Assembly: GCA_036186865.1 (NCBI GenBank)
Contig: AP025047.1
Coordinates: 24,825,693-24,889,692, forward strand
From: Eustoma russellianum
Lineage: Eukaryota; Streptophyta; Magnoliopsida; Gentianales; Gentianaceae
DNA: 64,000 nt
Reading direction: 5' to 3'
Shown: positions 10,861 through 22,470 of the stretch, in pieces
Numbering within the stretch: the first letter of the stretch is position 1
How the letters are laid out: the number at the start of each line of letters is the position of its first letter
Notes under the pieces: generated by a model
Databases searched by the model: none
What the model was told of the DNA's origin: nothing
Seen by the model: only the letters and a program-made list of their open reading frames with translations
Position numbers and translations under genes: made by a program

Positions 10861-13800
10861 TGTAGAAATAAGAGGGTTTGAGTGATTTTAAAATAAGAAA
10901 TTTGAATGCATATATATATACATATATATAAACGTGCATGAGTGTACATGTATGCATGATAACTTGCCATTACTTGCCTTATTTAGCTTATATATTATGT
11001 TGCCGTACTAACGAGCCATGAAGCATTAAAGCTTACATCATATGGCGAACATTTGTTGTGTTTATACTATTTTCAGGTGCCACCATTAATGAACTAAATT
11101 AGTTCATTAAGTGAAGTACTTAGTTTAATAAACTAAGTAGTTCATTAAAGGAAGATTAATTTGGAAAAAGCACAAAGGCAACAAGGCCAAGAAAGGAAAG
11201 TCTTCTCCTCCTCCCCACATTTAATTCACACGCCATATATATATATATACACTATATATTTTCAGATTTTTTTAAATAAAGGCACATACACATGTATTCC
11301 AACGTACTACCTACACGTTATATATCTCACGTACGTACGTTAACGTCACACCACTATACTTAACTCATATTTATGAGTATATTCAGGTCTTATATCATAT
11401 GATATAAGATATGGTGATGACAAATTGAATACGACACGATAAAAGGTTCTAAACCGAAATTTGTCGTATCGGGCGAATACCGAAACTTCGCCAACGTGTC
11501 ACGTACTTGCCATAAATAAATGGTCAGCCCATATACATCAAAAATTGATGATAATTTCGTGATATACATGATTTATTCAGCCAAAAATACTTTCCATGTT
11601 GGCACACACAAATTACTCCACATTTTGGCCTAAATGTGAAGATTCCAATTTTGATTTTGTCACATGTAAATGGTACCACTTTAAACTAGCCAAGCGCTGA
11701 GATTTAAAGTATATATTATATATATTATGTATAACATAATATATATATCATGTGCAAAAGTTGGAATTTAAATTAGAGAAAAATCGGGTAATCGATAAAT
11801 ATCGAAAATTCGGTTTTCTACGCACATAACATTGAACGTTTTTCTTGAACATCATGTGACACGTATCTAGACACTTTTTACCTATAATATACATCTTAAA
11901 GTGTTCTAGAAAATTAAATTAAGGGCTGAATGGAATATTACATGTGTGTATTATTAAATGTGCACTATTTTACAAAGTTAACAAAAATAAATTTCAGCAC
12001 ATGTATATACATCTTCCAACGTTACATACAGCTGAGATGGAGCACATGTGGAGCCTTGTTGGCATATTGATTGGTCAAGGATCAATCATACAATGTTGAT
12101 AAATCAAAGAGAGAAGATACAAAAGGTAAGTATTCAACATATACCTCTCTTATGTCACATGCTGAAAATTTCAGCATACTACACACATGGTGGCCGAATT
12201 TTTTGTCATTAAGTGTGACATATTTTGTCATCCTTTATTAGGTGATTGATTGGAAGAGGATATGGTAATGTTTTGAATATTATTTAAATAAATAAATGGT
12301 GATATGTTACATGTTACATGCTGAAAAATTTCTCAGCACATGCATAACCTAGCTGGCCGAATTCTTAACCTATTTCATGTCCAAATTCATTTCTCAATTG
12401 GAAGAAATACTTACCATATATTGTTGATTCATTTTTATGATAAAAATTCAAAGAAAAATGGTAAATAATCTGAATTTTATTCTCATAATGCACATGCTGA
12501 AAAATTCAGCATGGCAAGGTACTTATGGCCGACTTTTTGGGTTTGAAAAGGAGAGATTTATTGTCTTGCAATTTATGATGGAATTTGTGATTTATGGTAT
12601 GAATTGATGGTTGATTTTTTGGCACATTTTAAGTGATTGTTTCAGATTTTCCAAGTCATCAAATGATGACAACATTGAGCCAATAAAGAGGTGCCAAGTA
12701 AGCGAAGGCTAAATGATGATCCAATAGAATGATGCCAAGTAAGCAAAGAATTGTCATCATGATGTCTTACACTCTCTCAAGCACTTAAAAGGAAATTTTC
12801 AAGAGGGGAGAAAGGCTATAGGGGACGGCTGGACATGATAAAATGGAGAGAAGAAGAGCAAACAAAAACAAGAACAAGAATTGCATTCAAAAACAAAAGT
12901 GATCAAATTGCCTAGCTTCTCTTCTCCTACATCTTCTTTCTTTCTCTTTTCTTGTAAAGCCTATTGTATTCATATTCTTTCAATCTTGAATAGGCTTGAG
13001 ATAAACCACCATTCATACATCTTTGTAAAAGATTGATCAAGGTGTGATCAATCTTCATTCTAGCAAGGTGGTGGTGTTCGTGTTAATTGTACTCGACATA
13101 CAAGGTTTGTAAAGGGTTGGAGTTAGGTGTAACTCTATCAACCCTGCGGTAAGGTGTACTGCGTGTGTGTGATTAGTGTGAACCAAGGAAGGTGTTCCTT
13201 GAAGACTGGAGTAGGTTGTTTATAACCGAACCAGTATAAAATTCTTGGTGCAATTTACTTTCAGCATTTACTTTTCAGTTTCTGCACTGTTTATACATTT
13301 TGTTCACGTTCGTAAAAATAGTAAACGAATTTCAAAAATTACAAAAATTTCCAGAAACATACCTACACGTTCTAGGGTTCATTTGGCACAAGTTTCAACC
13401 CTTTTGGACAAGTATAAGTCAATCAAACATCAATAGTTCTGAGACTAGTGCAGTCTGATTCTCAGACTTGCAAAGGTTGAGACTTTGATTGTATTTGACC
13501 TACTTCCCAAAAGAATTTTCCAAAACTGTTTCAACCCATTAAAATATAGTATATAAAGAGTTAGTGGTCAAATTTTCAGATCATTTGGACGTTCACACAA
13601 ATAGGAATTAATTTTTCAAAACCATCTACCGTTTCTGGCAGATTTGCACAATCTTAGTACCAACGGTTTTTGAAGGGGTTAAAGGTTGAATTTTAATTTG
13701 AAATTTTTAGGGGAACCTCATAACATCTGAGGCTAAGTTCTCTCAAAATTTCATAATTTTTGGAGACCTCTAACCTGGTTTTAAAAACGTTTTAAAACAG

Positions 13801-13922
13801 GTCCCGAAAACAGAATCTGTTTTCAGAACTTGAATTGTTCAAGTTTAAAGAAATTTTAAAAAGCACACTTTCCGCACCATCTATTCAACCCCCCCTTCTA
13901 GTGGTGTCTTGCAGATTCAACA
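10861..13922 (+). repeat. 3' LTR of the Sirevirus-like composite, about 3.06 kb
   Basis: The LTR starts TGTAGAAATAAG right after a polypurine tract and ends CAGATTCAACA at 13922. Its last 60 bases carry the C-tract plus TCTAGTGG layout also seen at 4795-4829 and in the E4 LTR. At 3.06 kb it is long for the lineage. The right end rests on that likeness, because the 5' copy is rearranged. It is followed by AG TGGTACCA, which resembles a tRNA-Met primer site; that is odd for a 3' LTR. Confidence 0.7.
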
Positions 13923-13934
13923 AGTGGTACCAAT

Positions 13935-14342
13935 TGTTGGGTGCAGCAATTGTCCCGTGGCGTAGGCCGGTGGGCGTAGGCCGTGTGGGCCAAGTCACAG
14001 TCGAATGCCGTAGGTGCTTGTGTGCTGAATGCACTATAAGGCTAGGGTATGCGCATCTCCTGTCACCAATTGGTTTTGGGAGAGATGGTAGCGCCTGAGG
14101 TCCTACAAGTGGTATCAGAGCGAGGTCACGGGTTCGATTCCCAGCAGGAGCAATTGCTGAGGGGGAGATTGTTGGGTGCAGCAATTGTCCCGTGGCGTAG
14201 GCCGGTGGGCGTAGGCCGTGTGGGCCAAGTCACAGTCGAATGCCGTAGGTGCTTGTGTGCTGAATGCACTATAAGGCTAGGGTATGCGCATCTCCTGTCA
14301 CCAATTGGTTTTGAGAGAGATGGTAGCGCCTGAGGTCCTACA
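13935..14342 (+). mobile_element. Terminal-repeat retrotransposon in miniature (TRIM-like), 408 bp
   Basis: Two almost identical 173-bp LTRs (13935-14107 and 14170-14342; TGTTGGGTGC...GTCCTACA) flank a 62-bp internal domain. Only one clear difference is visible between them (ttttgggaga against ttttgagaga). After the first LTR comes AG and then TGGTATCAGAGC (14110-14121), the tRNA-Met primer site. Before the second comes the polypurine tract GAGGGGGAGAT (14159-14169). There is no coding capacity, as in other TRIMs, so it must borrow enzymes. Its own left flank (ccaat) does not match its right flank (tcctt). Confidence 0.88.
14110..14121 (+). promoter_or_regulatory. TRIM primer-binding site (tRNA-iMet)
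   Basis: TGGTATCAGAGC is complementary to the 3' end of plant initiator tRNA-Met and stands two bases after the LTR end. Ten bases further, GGTTCGATTCC (14131-14141) matches the T-arm/B-box consensus of tRNA genes. Confidence 0.85.
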
Positions 14343-14941
14343 TCCTTCCTCTTCCATTCAAATCTTCATCCCAAGGAAAGTTCTCTCTCTCTTACCCACA
14401 CCCGTGAGTACCATAACCAAGAAGGAAGAGAACAATCTTCCAAGTTCAAGTAAGAAACAAGGTTTCAAATTCAAGAATACTTAAGGTAGGAATTTTACCA
14501 TCCTTCTAACACTTCTCTTTCTTTTTCAATTCTTCAAGATACTCAAATCCTTTGTGCTTCCTCTAGGCCGTAGCTTCAACCAAAGATAGGAGAGAAGGTG
14601 TTGATCATTTTAGGAAGAACTCAAGGATATTCAAAGGGTAAGACTATTTAAGACTTGATTTTATAATCATCTTGGTCATGCTCTTCCAAGAATTAACATT
14701 TTCTCTAACTACTTTTCCTTATAGGCCGAAGGTTTCCACCCAAGGGGAAAAGAAAGAATCTTTTTCTATTAAAGACTAGATTCAAGGACAAAGACAAGTA
14801 ATCTTATTTGATACTTCATGGATTTCAAATATCTAAGTGTATGTTTATATCAAAGTGGATCATCCATGGTTATTTCTAAGATGTAACAACAGGATATGTA
14901 AAATAGATATATTTGTGTATAATATGTGTATATACATATTA

Positions 14942-15001
<60 letters not shown>

Positions 15002-15339
15002 GCATCTAGGTATATATATGGCAATAAAATGATTTTTGGGAAAGTATGTTATACATATTCACATACACGGTTATATATATACACATCTACTTAGTATTTT
15101 CGGCCATAATGTGTATTTTAAGGTTTATGGCTTATTTTAAATTGTGAGAAAATATAAACATATATATATATATATATATGTGTGTATATATATATACACA
15201 GATATATAGCTATATATATGTGGGTAAATATTATGAAAAGTATATATTTATGGAGGACATGTATATATTTCTGCTATATGTATAAAGTGTAGCCTAATGA
15301 ACTTATTTTTATGAAAAGTATACTTAAATGATTATGACA

Positions 15340-15389
<50 letters not shown>

Positions 15390-15468
15390 GTGTGTGTGTA
15401 TTATTAAGAAAAATATACATTTAAAATATATATATATACACATTTCGGCATATATATATAAATATTTC

Positions 15469-15521
<53 letters not shown>

Positions 15522-15619
15522 GCCTAATAATCTAATTTTAGTAAAAAGTATATTTTCATGATTTAAGATATGATATATTTATTCATATATGTGTATTATT
15601 GAGAAAAATCTACATTTAT
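14343..15619 (+). repeat. E2 solo LTR, middle segment with TA-rich tandem repeats
   Basis: After the TCCTT copy the CT-rich E2 leader continues. Splice-donor-like sites lie at 14402 (CC|GTGAGT), 14486 (AAG|GTAGGA) and 14638 (AGG|GTAAGA). From about 14830 the sequence becomes degenerate tandem units of roughly 200 bp, each with a TTCGGCC or TTGGCC motif, an AAAAGTATA block and a (TA)n tract. The largest tracts are near 14945-15000, 15342-15387 and 15474-15518. The pararetrovirus entered one such unit at 15619. No gene is present. Confidence 0.7.
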
Positions 15620-16402
15620 ATTCATTCATATAGGCTTAGTTCAAGTAGCTTTTAAACCTTTAACATTAGAAGGTTTGCCAGAAAGCTTTTTAGCAGCTTT
15701 AAGAGATGCTAGAAATAATAATTGGAAAAAATCATTGATTGGTATAATACAATCATCTCTGGCTCATGGTCCAGTATATTTTAATACATATCCAAATTTA
15801 AGATTATCTTTATCAGATGTTAATGTTTGTGATGCATTTACTTTAAATATAAAAACTCATGGTTATGATTATAAACCAGGATCAGAAGTGATATGTGTTT
15901 GTTATAGAATATATTACAAACCATTGGTTACTTTAAATCCTAAATGTAGGATTATGGATAAACCAATAAATGAAACAATAATAATAGAAACAAATTTTGG
16001 TAAATCCAATATAAGTACTAGGAGAAAGATTAAATGGGAAGAAATTGATTTCCCAGAAAATTGGGTAATGGAAGCATCGATTCCTCCAAAATCATAGTGG
16101 ATAATAATCCAATTAATATTATACAGTCTGATGAAGGAACTGTACAAATAAAATTTGATAATAAAAATCTAATAGATTATGGAACAAGATCTAGTATTTC
16201 AGAAAGTAGATCTTCACATCATTATATATCTCCACTGGATTACAAGGTAATAAGTCCTTCAAGAGCTTCAACTTCTCAAATAAGAGAAGAATATCCTGCA
16301 ACAATAGATGAAATAAGAATTAATGAAACTAATATAGTTAAAAGAATTCATAAAAATCAAGAACCGGAAATAACCGAATCTGAAATGAATTTTTCAATAT
16401 GA
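15620..16402 (+). pseudogene. Pararetroviral movement protein, C-terminal part, frameshifted
   Basis: The frame from 15620 continues the N-terminal part found at 47360-47755. It encodes a 30K-type movement protein core, with a FEKLGL-type start upstream and then the LPESFLAALRDARN and VNVCDAFTLNIKTHGYDY blocks. At 16094 one base is missing compared with the inverted copy at 46664-47314, which stays open there. The rest of the gene therefore continues in another frame at 16061-16402. The movement protein would enlarge plasmodesmata for cell-to-cell spread in a live virus. Its stop (TGA, 16400-16402) overlaps the start of the next gene. Confidence 0.8.
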
Positions 16403-18204
16403 ATATAAACCAGAAAATAGATTTTAGTCCAGGATCTCTGGCAAGGAAAAAAATAAATGAAGAATTTAATTTGCTTAAATGGAAACCATTTAGAGATTGG
16501 TTTTTTAGTAATTTTAATACAGAAGATAAATTATATTTTCAAGAACAATATTATAAAGATCTCTCTGAAAAAAATCAAGTAGTACCTTTTGTACCTTGGT
16601 TTTTAAACAATTATATTCATAGTTTTATTTCTGTCATAAAAAGAGATTATACTATAAATGGGAAGATATTACATACAGTTTTTCTTCCACAACAATCTTT
16701 TCAAATAGGAAAAGATAATGAAGTAAGATATTTTACTGCTTTTCAAAAACTTCTGGAGAATAATACTCTTCAAACGACAGTTGCTCATATAAATATGATT
16801 TTGACACAACAAAATTATAGTAATTTATATTTAATAATATTAGGGGAACAAATAAAATCCATAGATAACAAAATGGATATGATTCTATCATATATCAAAG
16901 AAATAAAAACAAAAGTACAAGTCACTGAAACGGCTAGTACTAGTAGGGATATTATAGCAATTCCTACAATTCAACCTCCACCAGAAGTAAAAGATTTTAA
17001 ATTAAAATCTACTACTGATTTAGAAAAGATGTTAGACATTGAGTTTAAAAATCTTAAATTAAGTACTCTTGATGAAGAATTTGAAGAATTAATGAGTGAT
17101 AAAGAAAACCATCGTAAGGTAATAGATGATAAAATAAATAAACTAAAATATAAATTTGCAGATAAGCCAATACAAATGATGTACTATTATCCTAGACCTA
17201 CTCCTCAAGATGTATTAATAGAGGAACAAGAGTATATATTTAATAATTCATATCATGGAAAATCTATCTATGAATGGAATATAGATGGATATACAGAACG
17301 ACAAATTTATAATGTTGTTCACAGAATGTTAATGTATAGCACTATTTGTAAGAATAATGGTAATACTGACAAAGGTGTAGCAAATATGCTTATATCTGGA
17401 TTCACAGGCCAATTGAAAGGTTGGTGGGATAATTATCTGACAGCCCAAAATAGGGCAGAAATATTAAGTAATGTAAAAATAAAAGATGGCGTACAAACTG
17501 AGAATATAGTTTATACTTTAATACTCAACATAATAGAACATTTTTCAGGAAGATGGTCTGATAATTCTGAAAATATCAGAACATTATTACAGAATCTTAG
17601 ATGTAGAACACTTACCTCATTTAGGTGGTATAAAGATACGTTTTTAAGTAGAGTAATGGAACTCCCAGAGTCTAATAGTACTCATTGGAAATCAAAATTT
17701 ATTGATGGTTTACCTTCCTTATTTGCGGAAAGAGTTTGTAAGAATCTTCGTAAAGGGGAAGTAAGTATAAATTATGAAAATTATACTTATGGCAAGTTAA
17801 TAGGAACTTGTATACAAGAAGGTTTAGCTTTATGTAATGAAATAAAGTTAAATCAACAAATTAAAAGACATTCTCTAAATGAAAAAAGACAATTAGGTCA
17901 ATTCTGTGCTCAATTTGGCATGGAAGATAATTTAGAGAAAAATGATAAAGAACATAAGAAGATTAGATCTTCTAATAAATTTCAAAAAAGAAAAATAAAA
18001 AGAGAAGATAGGAAACGGAAAAGATTTACACAAAAGGTGGATAACGCCAAGAAAACTTATGGCAAAGATACTAAGTCTTTTAAACCTTACATAATATGTA
18101 GAAAATGTGGACGCCCAGGTCATAAGGCAAAAACATGCTGGGTAAAGAAAAAGATTAATAATCTAGAAGACAATAAATTAAAAGATATTTTATCAAATAA
18201 TTAA
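16399..18204 (+). CDS. Pararetroviral capsid-like protein with CCHC zinc finger
   Basis: This 601-codon frame is open throughout. The middle carries the capsid hallmark of plant pararetroviruses (IDGYTERQIYNVVHRML, then GFTGQLKGWWDNYLT). A lysine/arginine-rich tail follows, and a CCHC knuckle near 18100-18140 (CRKCGRPGHKAKTC) would bind viral RNA. The start is ATG 16399, in a four-base ATGA overlap with the movement-protein stop. Such stop-start overlaps allow reinitiation, although the upstream gene is frameshifted here. A second copy of the first half lies inverted at 45915-46640, where this ATG is mutated. The coding is viral, not host, and expression is unlikely in a broken copy. Confidence 0.82.
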   Translation: MNINQKIDFSPGSLARKKINEEFNLLKWKPFRDWFFSNFNTEDKLYFQEQYYKDLSEKNQVVPFVPWFLNNYIHSFISVIKRDYTINGKILHTVFLPQQSFQIGKDNEVRYFTAFQKLLENNTLQTTVAHINMILTQQNYSNLYLIILGEQIKSIDNKMDMILSYIKEIKTKVQVTETASTSRDIIAIPTIQPPPEVKDFKLKSTTDLEKMLDIEFKNLKLSTLDEEFEELMSDKENHRKVIDDKINKLKYKFADKPIQMMYYYPRPTPQDVLIEEQEYIFNNSYHGKSIYEWNIDGYTERQIYNVVHRMLMYSTICKNNGNTDKGVANMLISGFTGQLKGWWDNYLTAQNRAEILSNVKIKDGVQTENIVYTLILNIIEHFSGRWSDNSENIRTLLQNLRCRTLTSFRWYKDTFLSRVMELPESNSTHWKSKFIDGLPSLFAERVCKNLRKGEVSINYENYTYGKLIGTCIQEGLALCNEIKLNQQIKRHSLNEKRQLGQFCAQFGMEDNLEKNDKEHKKIRSSNKFQKRKIKREDRKRKRFTQKVDNAKKTYGKDTKSFKPYIICRKCGRPGHKAKTCWVKKKINNLEDNKLKDILSNN

Positions 18205-18716
18205 ATTCAGATTCTGAAATAGAGTCAGATCAATCTTCTGAATATCCAGAAGAAGTAATGGGAATTGAAAATGATAGTATATATTCTTCAGAAGAAGAAT
18301 GTGATCCTTGTAAAAGAGGAGAAATATGTTGTGAAAAATCTTCTGATATAGGAGAAGATCAATTATACCAAATTATTTCACAATTTCAGGATTTAGAATT
18401 AAATGTCTTAACAAATGATATTTTAGATTTGTTAAAATTAATTGATGATTGTGAAATTAAACAAAGAATTATATCTTATATCGGTAATAAAGGAGAAGCG
18501 GAGTCTTCTACAGTAAGAATAACTCAAAATACAGAACCTTATACATTAGCAGAAGTTAAAAGACAAATGTCTCAAAGATTTAAAAATGAAAAATCTGTGA
18601 GTATTTCAGAATTGATAATTGAGATTAATAATCTTAAACAAGAAATTAAGGAAATAAAACAGAATAATATAACATTAGAGGAGAGAATCTATAAATTAGA
18701 AAAAAAATAAAGAGAT
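18205..18716 (+). pseudogene. N-terminal part of the pararetroviral polymerase ORF
   Basis: A 150-codon frame (18258-18710) starts with an acidic Ser/Glu-rich stretch and ends in a probable coiled coil (residues about 115-150, with IEINNLKQEIKEIKQN). It ends at a poly-A tract (18701-18708), beyond which the protease is read in another frame, so a one-base slip is likely. I do not recognise a specific fold. Position between capsid and protease suggests the amino end of the polymerase polyprotein. Confidence 0.5.
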
Positions 18717-19344
18717 TCTCTCAGTACCTTCTGAAAATATTTTAGAAGAATTAAATGATCAGAAATATTTATCTATATTAGAAATTGTTACTTCACAAAA
18801 ATGGCATGTGAAGCTTAATTTATTAATTGATGATAAATTTTGCAAAGAATTAGTAGCACTAATTGATAGTGGTGCAGATCTGAATTGTATTCAAGAAGGA
18901 TTAATACCTACTAGGTATTTTCAAAAAAACTACTCTTCATTAAGTTCTGCGAATGGGCAGAAATTACAAATAAATTATAAGCTTCCACAGGCTTACATTT
19001 GTAAAGATCATGTATGTATTCCTGTTAGTTTTTTATTGGTAAAGAATATTACTAACTAGGTAATACTTGGTACACAATTCTTACAAAAATTATTTCCTAT
19101 CAAAAACATTGATAAAAAAGGGTTTATAGGAAATTTCAAAGGAAAAGAAATTACTTTTCAATTCATAACAGAACCTTTAACTAGGATTATAAATAATTTT
19201 ACAGAATCTGTAAAAGCAAAAGAAAATCAAATTAATTTCTTAAAGCAAGAAATTATCATATTAACTATAGAAGAAAAATTACAAAATCCTAAATTACAGG
19301 ATAAGATAAAAATAATACAGAATGAGTTTTCATTACAAATATGT
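18717..19344 (+). pseudogene. Pararetroviral aspartic protease region, with stop
   Basis: The frame encodes a retropepsin-type active site (LIDSGADLNCI, about 18856-18890), preceded by a strand-rich segment, and then VILGTQFLQ, the flap-side ILG motif. A TAG at about 19057-19059 interrupts it. In the live virus this enzyme would cut the polyprotein. It runs to 19344, where gypsy E3 was inserted. The RT frame resumes at 42595, after the second TATGT copy. Confidence 0.75.
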
Positions 19345-21099
19345 TGTTGTACCCCAACGATCATGTACTTGAGACTATGATTAAGTGTTAAAATAAAAGC
19401 GATGATTCCTCACGAGCGTGTTACTTAAGTCACATTTATCGCCTCCTCATTTAAATTCTTCAAGTTCACTTAGGACGAACACAAAATGAATATACAAGCG
19501 AACATCACGAGGTGTGTAATACCCCTTGTGAATTCGGCCAAGGGCCATTGATCACCCTTGAAGTGAACTAGTTCTTATACAAACATAAACAATCATCACA
19601 AAGCAAAAGATTGAAATCAAAATTAAATGAAATAAATAGCATTGTGAACTATATAGATGTGGGGTAGGATAAATGTGAAATGACCAAAATACCCCCCAAA
19701 CACCCAAGAATTTCGGCCAAGACATAGGAGGATCTAGAATTCTCCACACTCTTCTAAATAAACTATAATTTAACAATTACATAATAATTTAAATAAAGGA
19801 TAGTAATTTGCATGCAAAAGAAATGATTAAATAAGAAAAGGGGAGGCTAGTGTGTAAGAAAAGCAAGGCCTAGATTCTTTTCCCCTTCTCCCATGCACCA
19901 GCCGAATACCCCTCCCCTTACACCCCTAGCTCTTTTTATTTCTCAAGACAACCTCATTTCCATCTTGTCTTGAACATTTCCCTAAGAAAGCTCCTACTAA
20001 ACACTTAAGGAAATTCTCCATCCCCCTTCTATCACCAACTTTCGGCCCCTCCCTTCTTGAAGACTAGAAATTCTCAATCAAGCTTCATCTTCTTCAAGCT
20101 CAAGGATCCTCTAGGTAAGTCTCATTCCAAAGTTCTTAAGTAGATATTTCATACAAAATGATGAAGCTCACATGGGTGTTATTTTCTCTCCTAAACCGTG
20201 GCCTTCATGCTCAAGGAGGAGAAAATCTTCAACACTCTTAGGTGAAGCTACCTTGCTACAACTTGAATCTCCATCTCAAGACTACTTTGGTAAGATGTTC
20301 TAGCCTCAAATAAGATTCTATTTTCACTACTTAAGAGAAACTAACCTCTTCCTTCCTCTTCATCCAAACCGTGGGCTCAAGGGAGTAGGAGGAGAAGAAT
20401 TCCAACTCAACTCACTCCAAAACCAAGCAAAGGCAAAAACTTTGGCTTGAAGAGGCAAGTATACACTAATATCTCATGATTTACCTAAAGGATTAGTGTC
20501 TTGAATGGTTAAAGTTTCAAAGATGTGATCTTTAGTGGTACCCCTTAAGTTTAAGCTTGTATCTTAGTCATTTCTTAAGAATAATGTCTTGCATGTGGTT
20601 TATTGTGCCCAAGATGGTGTTATCTCCTACATGCAATATGATTTAAGGCTGATTTAGAATAACATAAAGTTCACCTAAGTGAGTCTAGGCAAGAGCAACT
20701 CTTGGAAGGAATTTGGAAGGTTCTAGGAGTGCATGCATGTGATAGATATGAGTCCTATGAAGATTTTCTTTAGGATTGAACTAAAATGACTCTTGAAGGT
20801 GTTGCATGTTTGAATATATGTTGTGAAATGTGGTTAAGGTATCACCTATGTTTCGGCACTAAGGATGGAAGGGAAGGTGAACATTGATTTCAAGAAAGAA
20901 TGCTTGTTTTATGTAGATTTGATACTAGCTTGGGTTATTACTTACAAACTGTTTATTATGATGCAAAGGTGATCTTATAACAAGCATGCAATCTGGATAT
21001 GTATGTCACAAAGGGGTATAAGTGCTAACTAATGACCTAGTTCATAAGAACAAAAGGAATGGTGAGCATTTGACTTAAACCATGACAACATAGTAAAGA

Positions 21100-22040
21100 A
21101 CTGGAACTAGGCAGATTGGGATGACATCTTCAACGACCGTAGAACTGGACTTCCAGACCTTTCAATGAAGCTAATTTTTGGCACAACGTTAGTCCTATGA
21201 AGGTAGCACGATTGAGAGTTGGAATTTCGTTAAAATAAGCAAAGGATTATTTTTAAGAAATTTTACGGTAAAACTGCTCCAGTAGGGAATTCTGGAGCAG
21301 GGCAGAATTGGTTCCTTGGTTTAACGAATTTAAAAAGGGTCTTTTGAACCTTCAATAAATCTGGTGTTTGTCACAGAGCTAGCCCCATGTGTATAGTAGA
21401 GTTGAGAGTTGGAATTTTGGTAAAATAAGTTATGGTTAATTTTTAATAAAATAATTGGTAAGACTGCTCAGACTGTAAATTCTGGAACAGGACAGAATGA
21501 TGTAACGTTTTGCATGGCCTGAAAAGAGATCTTGTAGATGTTCAAAAAGGCTAATTTTCGGTGTGATGATACCATTATGTGTATAGGAAATGTGCAAGTT
21601 GGAATTTTAGAAAAAGGAGTTGTGGAATATTTTTAATAAAATATTCACTAAAGCTGCTCAGACTGGAAAGTCTGAAACTGGCAGAACAGAACATCATTTT
21701 GTTTTATCCGAAAAAGGACCTTGTGAATAACCATTAAAGCTGGTTTTTGGCATGTTAATACCTCTATGAGTCTAGAAGACATGACAGTTGGAATTTTAGG
21801 AAAACAAGTTCTAGATTATTTTTAATGAATTAATTGGTGGAACAGCTCAACAGAAGTTACTGAAAACACCCTGAAATTTGTAACGACTTTCCAGGCTTAG
21901 AAAAGGAACTTAGAGACATGCAAATGGGCTGAATTTCGGTAGGATACTAGTCCCATATGTTTATGACGTATACGAGCTGGAATTTCTGGAAACGGAATTA
22001 CGGATTTGCCACAAGTAAATTTTTAGTAAAATCGGCCAGC
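21100..22040 (+). repeat. Degenerate 175-200-bp tandem repeats in the E3 LTR
   Basis: About five units each contain 'ctgctc-aga/cagt...tctggaacagg-cagaa', then an aaaagg-ctt block, 'gagagttggaattttgg' and 'tatttttaataaaat'. The same array is in the 3' LTR at about 40240-41180. It lies inside the putative LTR intron. Confidence 0.75.
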
Positions 22041-22470
22041 TCAGCCTCAGCACTTAAGACAAATCGTAAAGCAAGTAAGTAAGCCCTTTATGGTTATTTA
22101 GAATAATTCCCAATTCTATGACTTGTATCTATGATTTCACCTAACGTACTTGTGACGAAAGAGTCGTGGAAATGGACCAAAATGGTTAGCCTAACCGTCC
22201 TATGTAAATGAAGTACAAAATGTGGAAATATTCATCCAAACCCATGTACGTTGACATGTTATAAGGAATGCATATGATCATTTATGTCATGGCTTGCATT
22301 TCATATCACGGCATGTATCATGCATGATCATGAACCTGATTTTCATGGATTTTATGATGCAAGCAAGTTTTACAAGTGATTATCTTTTCGTTATGCATGA
22401 AAAGTTTTTACGGTCCCATATTTTAAAGAAAGCTTCATGAATTCCTTGCCGGCCAAGCATGCGACTAACC

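Larger units (their letters stand above)
7225..14342 (+). mobile_element. Rearranged Sirevirus-like copia joined to a miniature LTR element
   Basis: The block starts TGTAGAAATAAG at 7225 and ends GTCCTACA at 14342. It is flanked by TCCTT at 7220-7224 and 14343-14347. In order it holds a partial 5' LTR (7225-8599), an inverted piece of the same LTR (8600-9674), the C-terminal third of pol (9670-10602), a run of polypurine tracts, a 3-kb LTR (10861-13922), 12 bases resembling a primer site, and a 408-bp TRIM-like element (13935-14342). No gag, protease, integrase or catalytic YVDD remains, so it is dead. The outer TCCTT pair brackets both elements together, which suggests one integration event. 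Confidence 0.8.

Noticed and set aside
14108..14145. A tRNA gene from the primer site plus GGTTCGATTCC
   Set aside because: Only about 38 bases, with no anticodon arm or acceptor stem. It is explained as primer site plus a tRNA-like remnant in a TRIM.
13885..14333. Small ORFs repeated twice in the TRIM
   Set aside because: They are the duplicated LTR read through; TRIMs are noncoding.
14837..15094. YIYI-rich ORF
   Set aside because: Translation of a TA dinucleotide tract.
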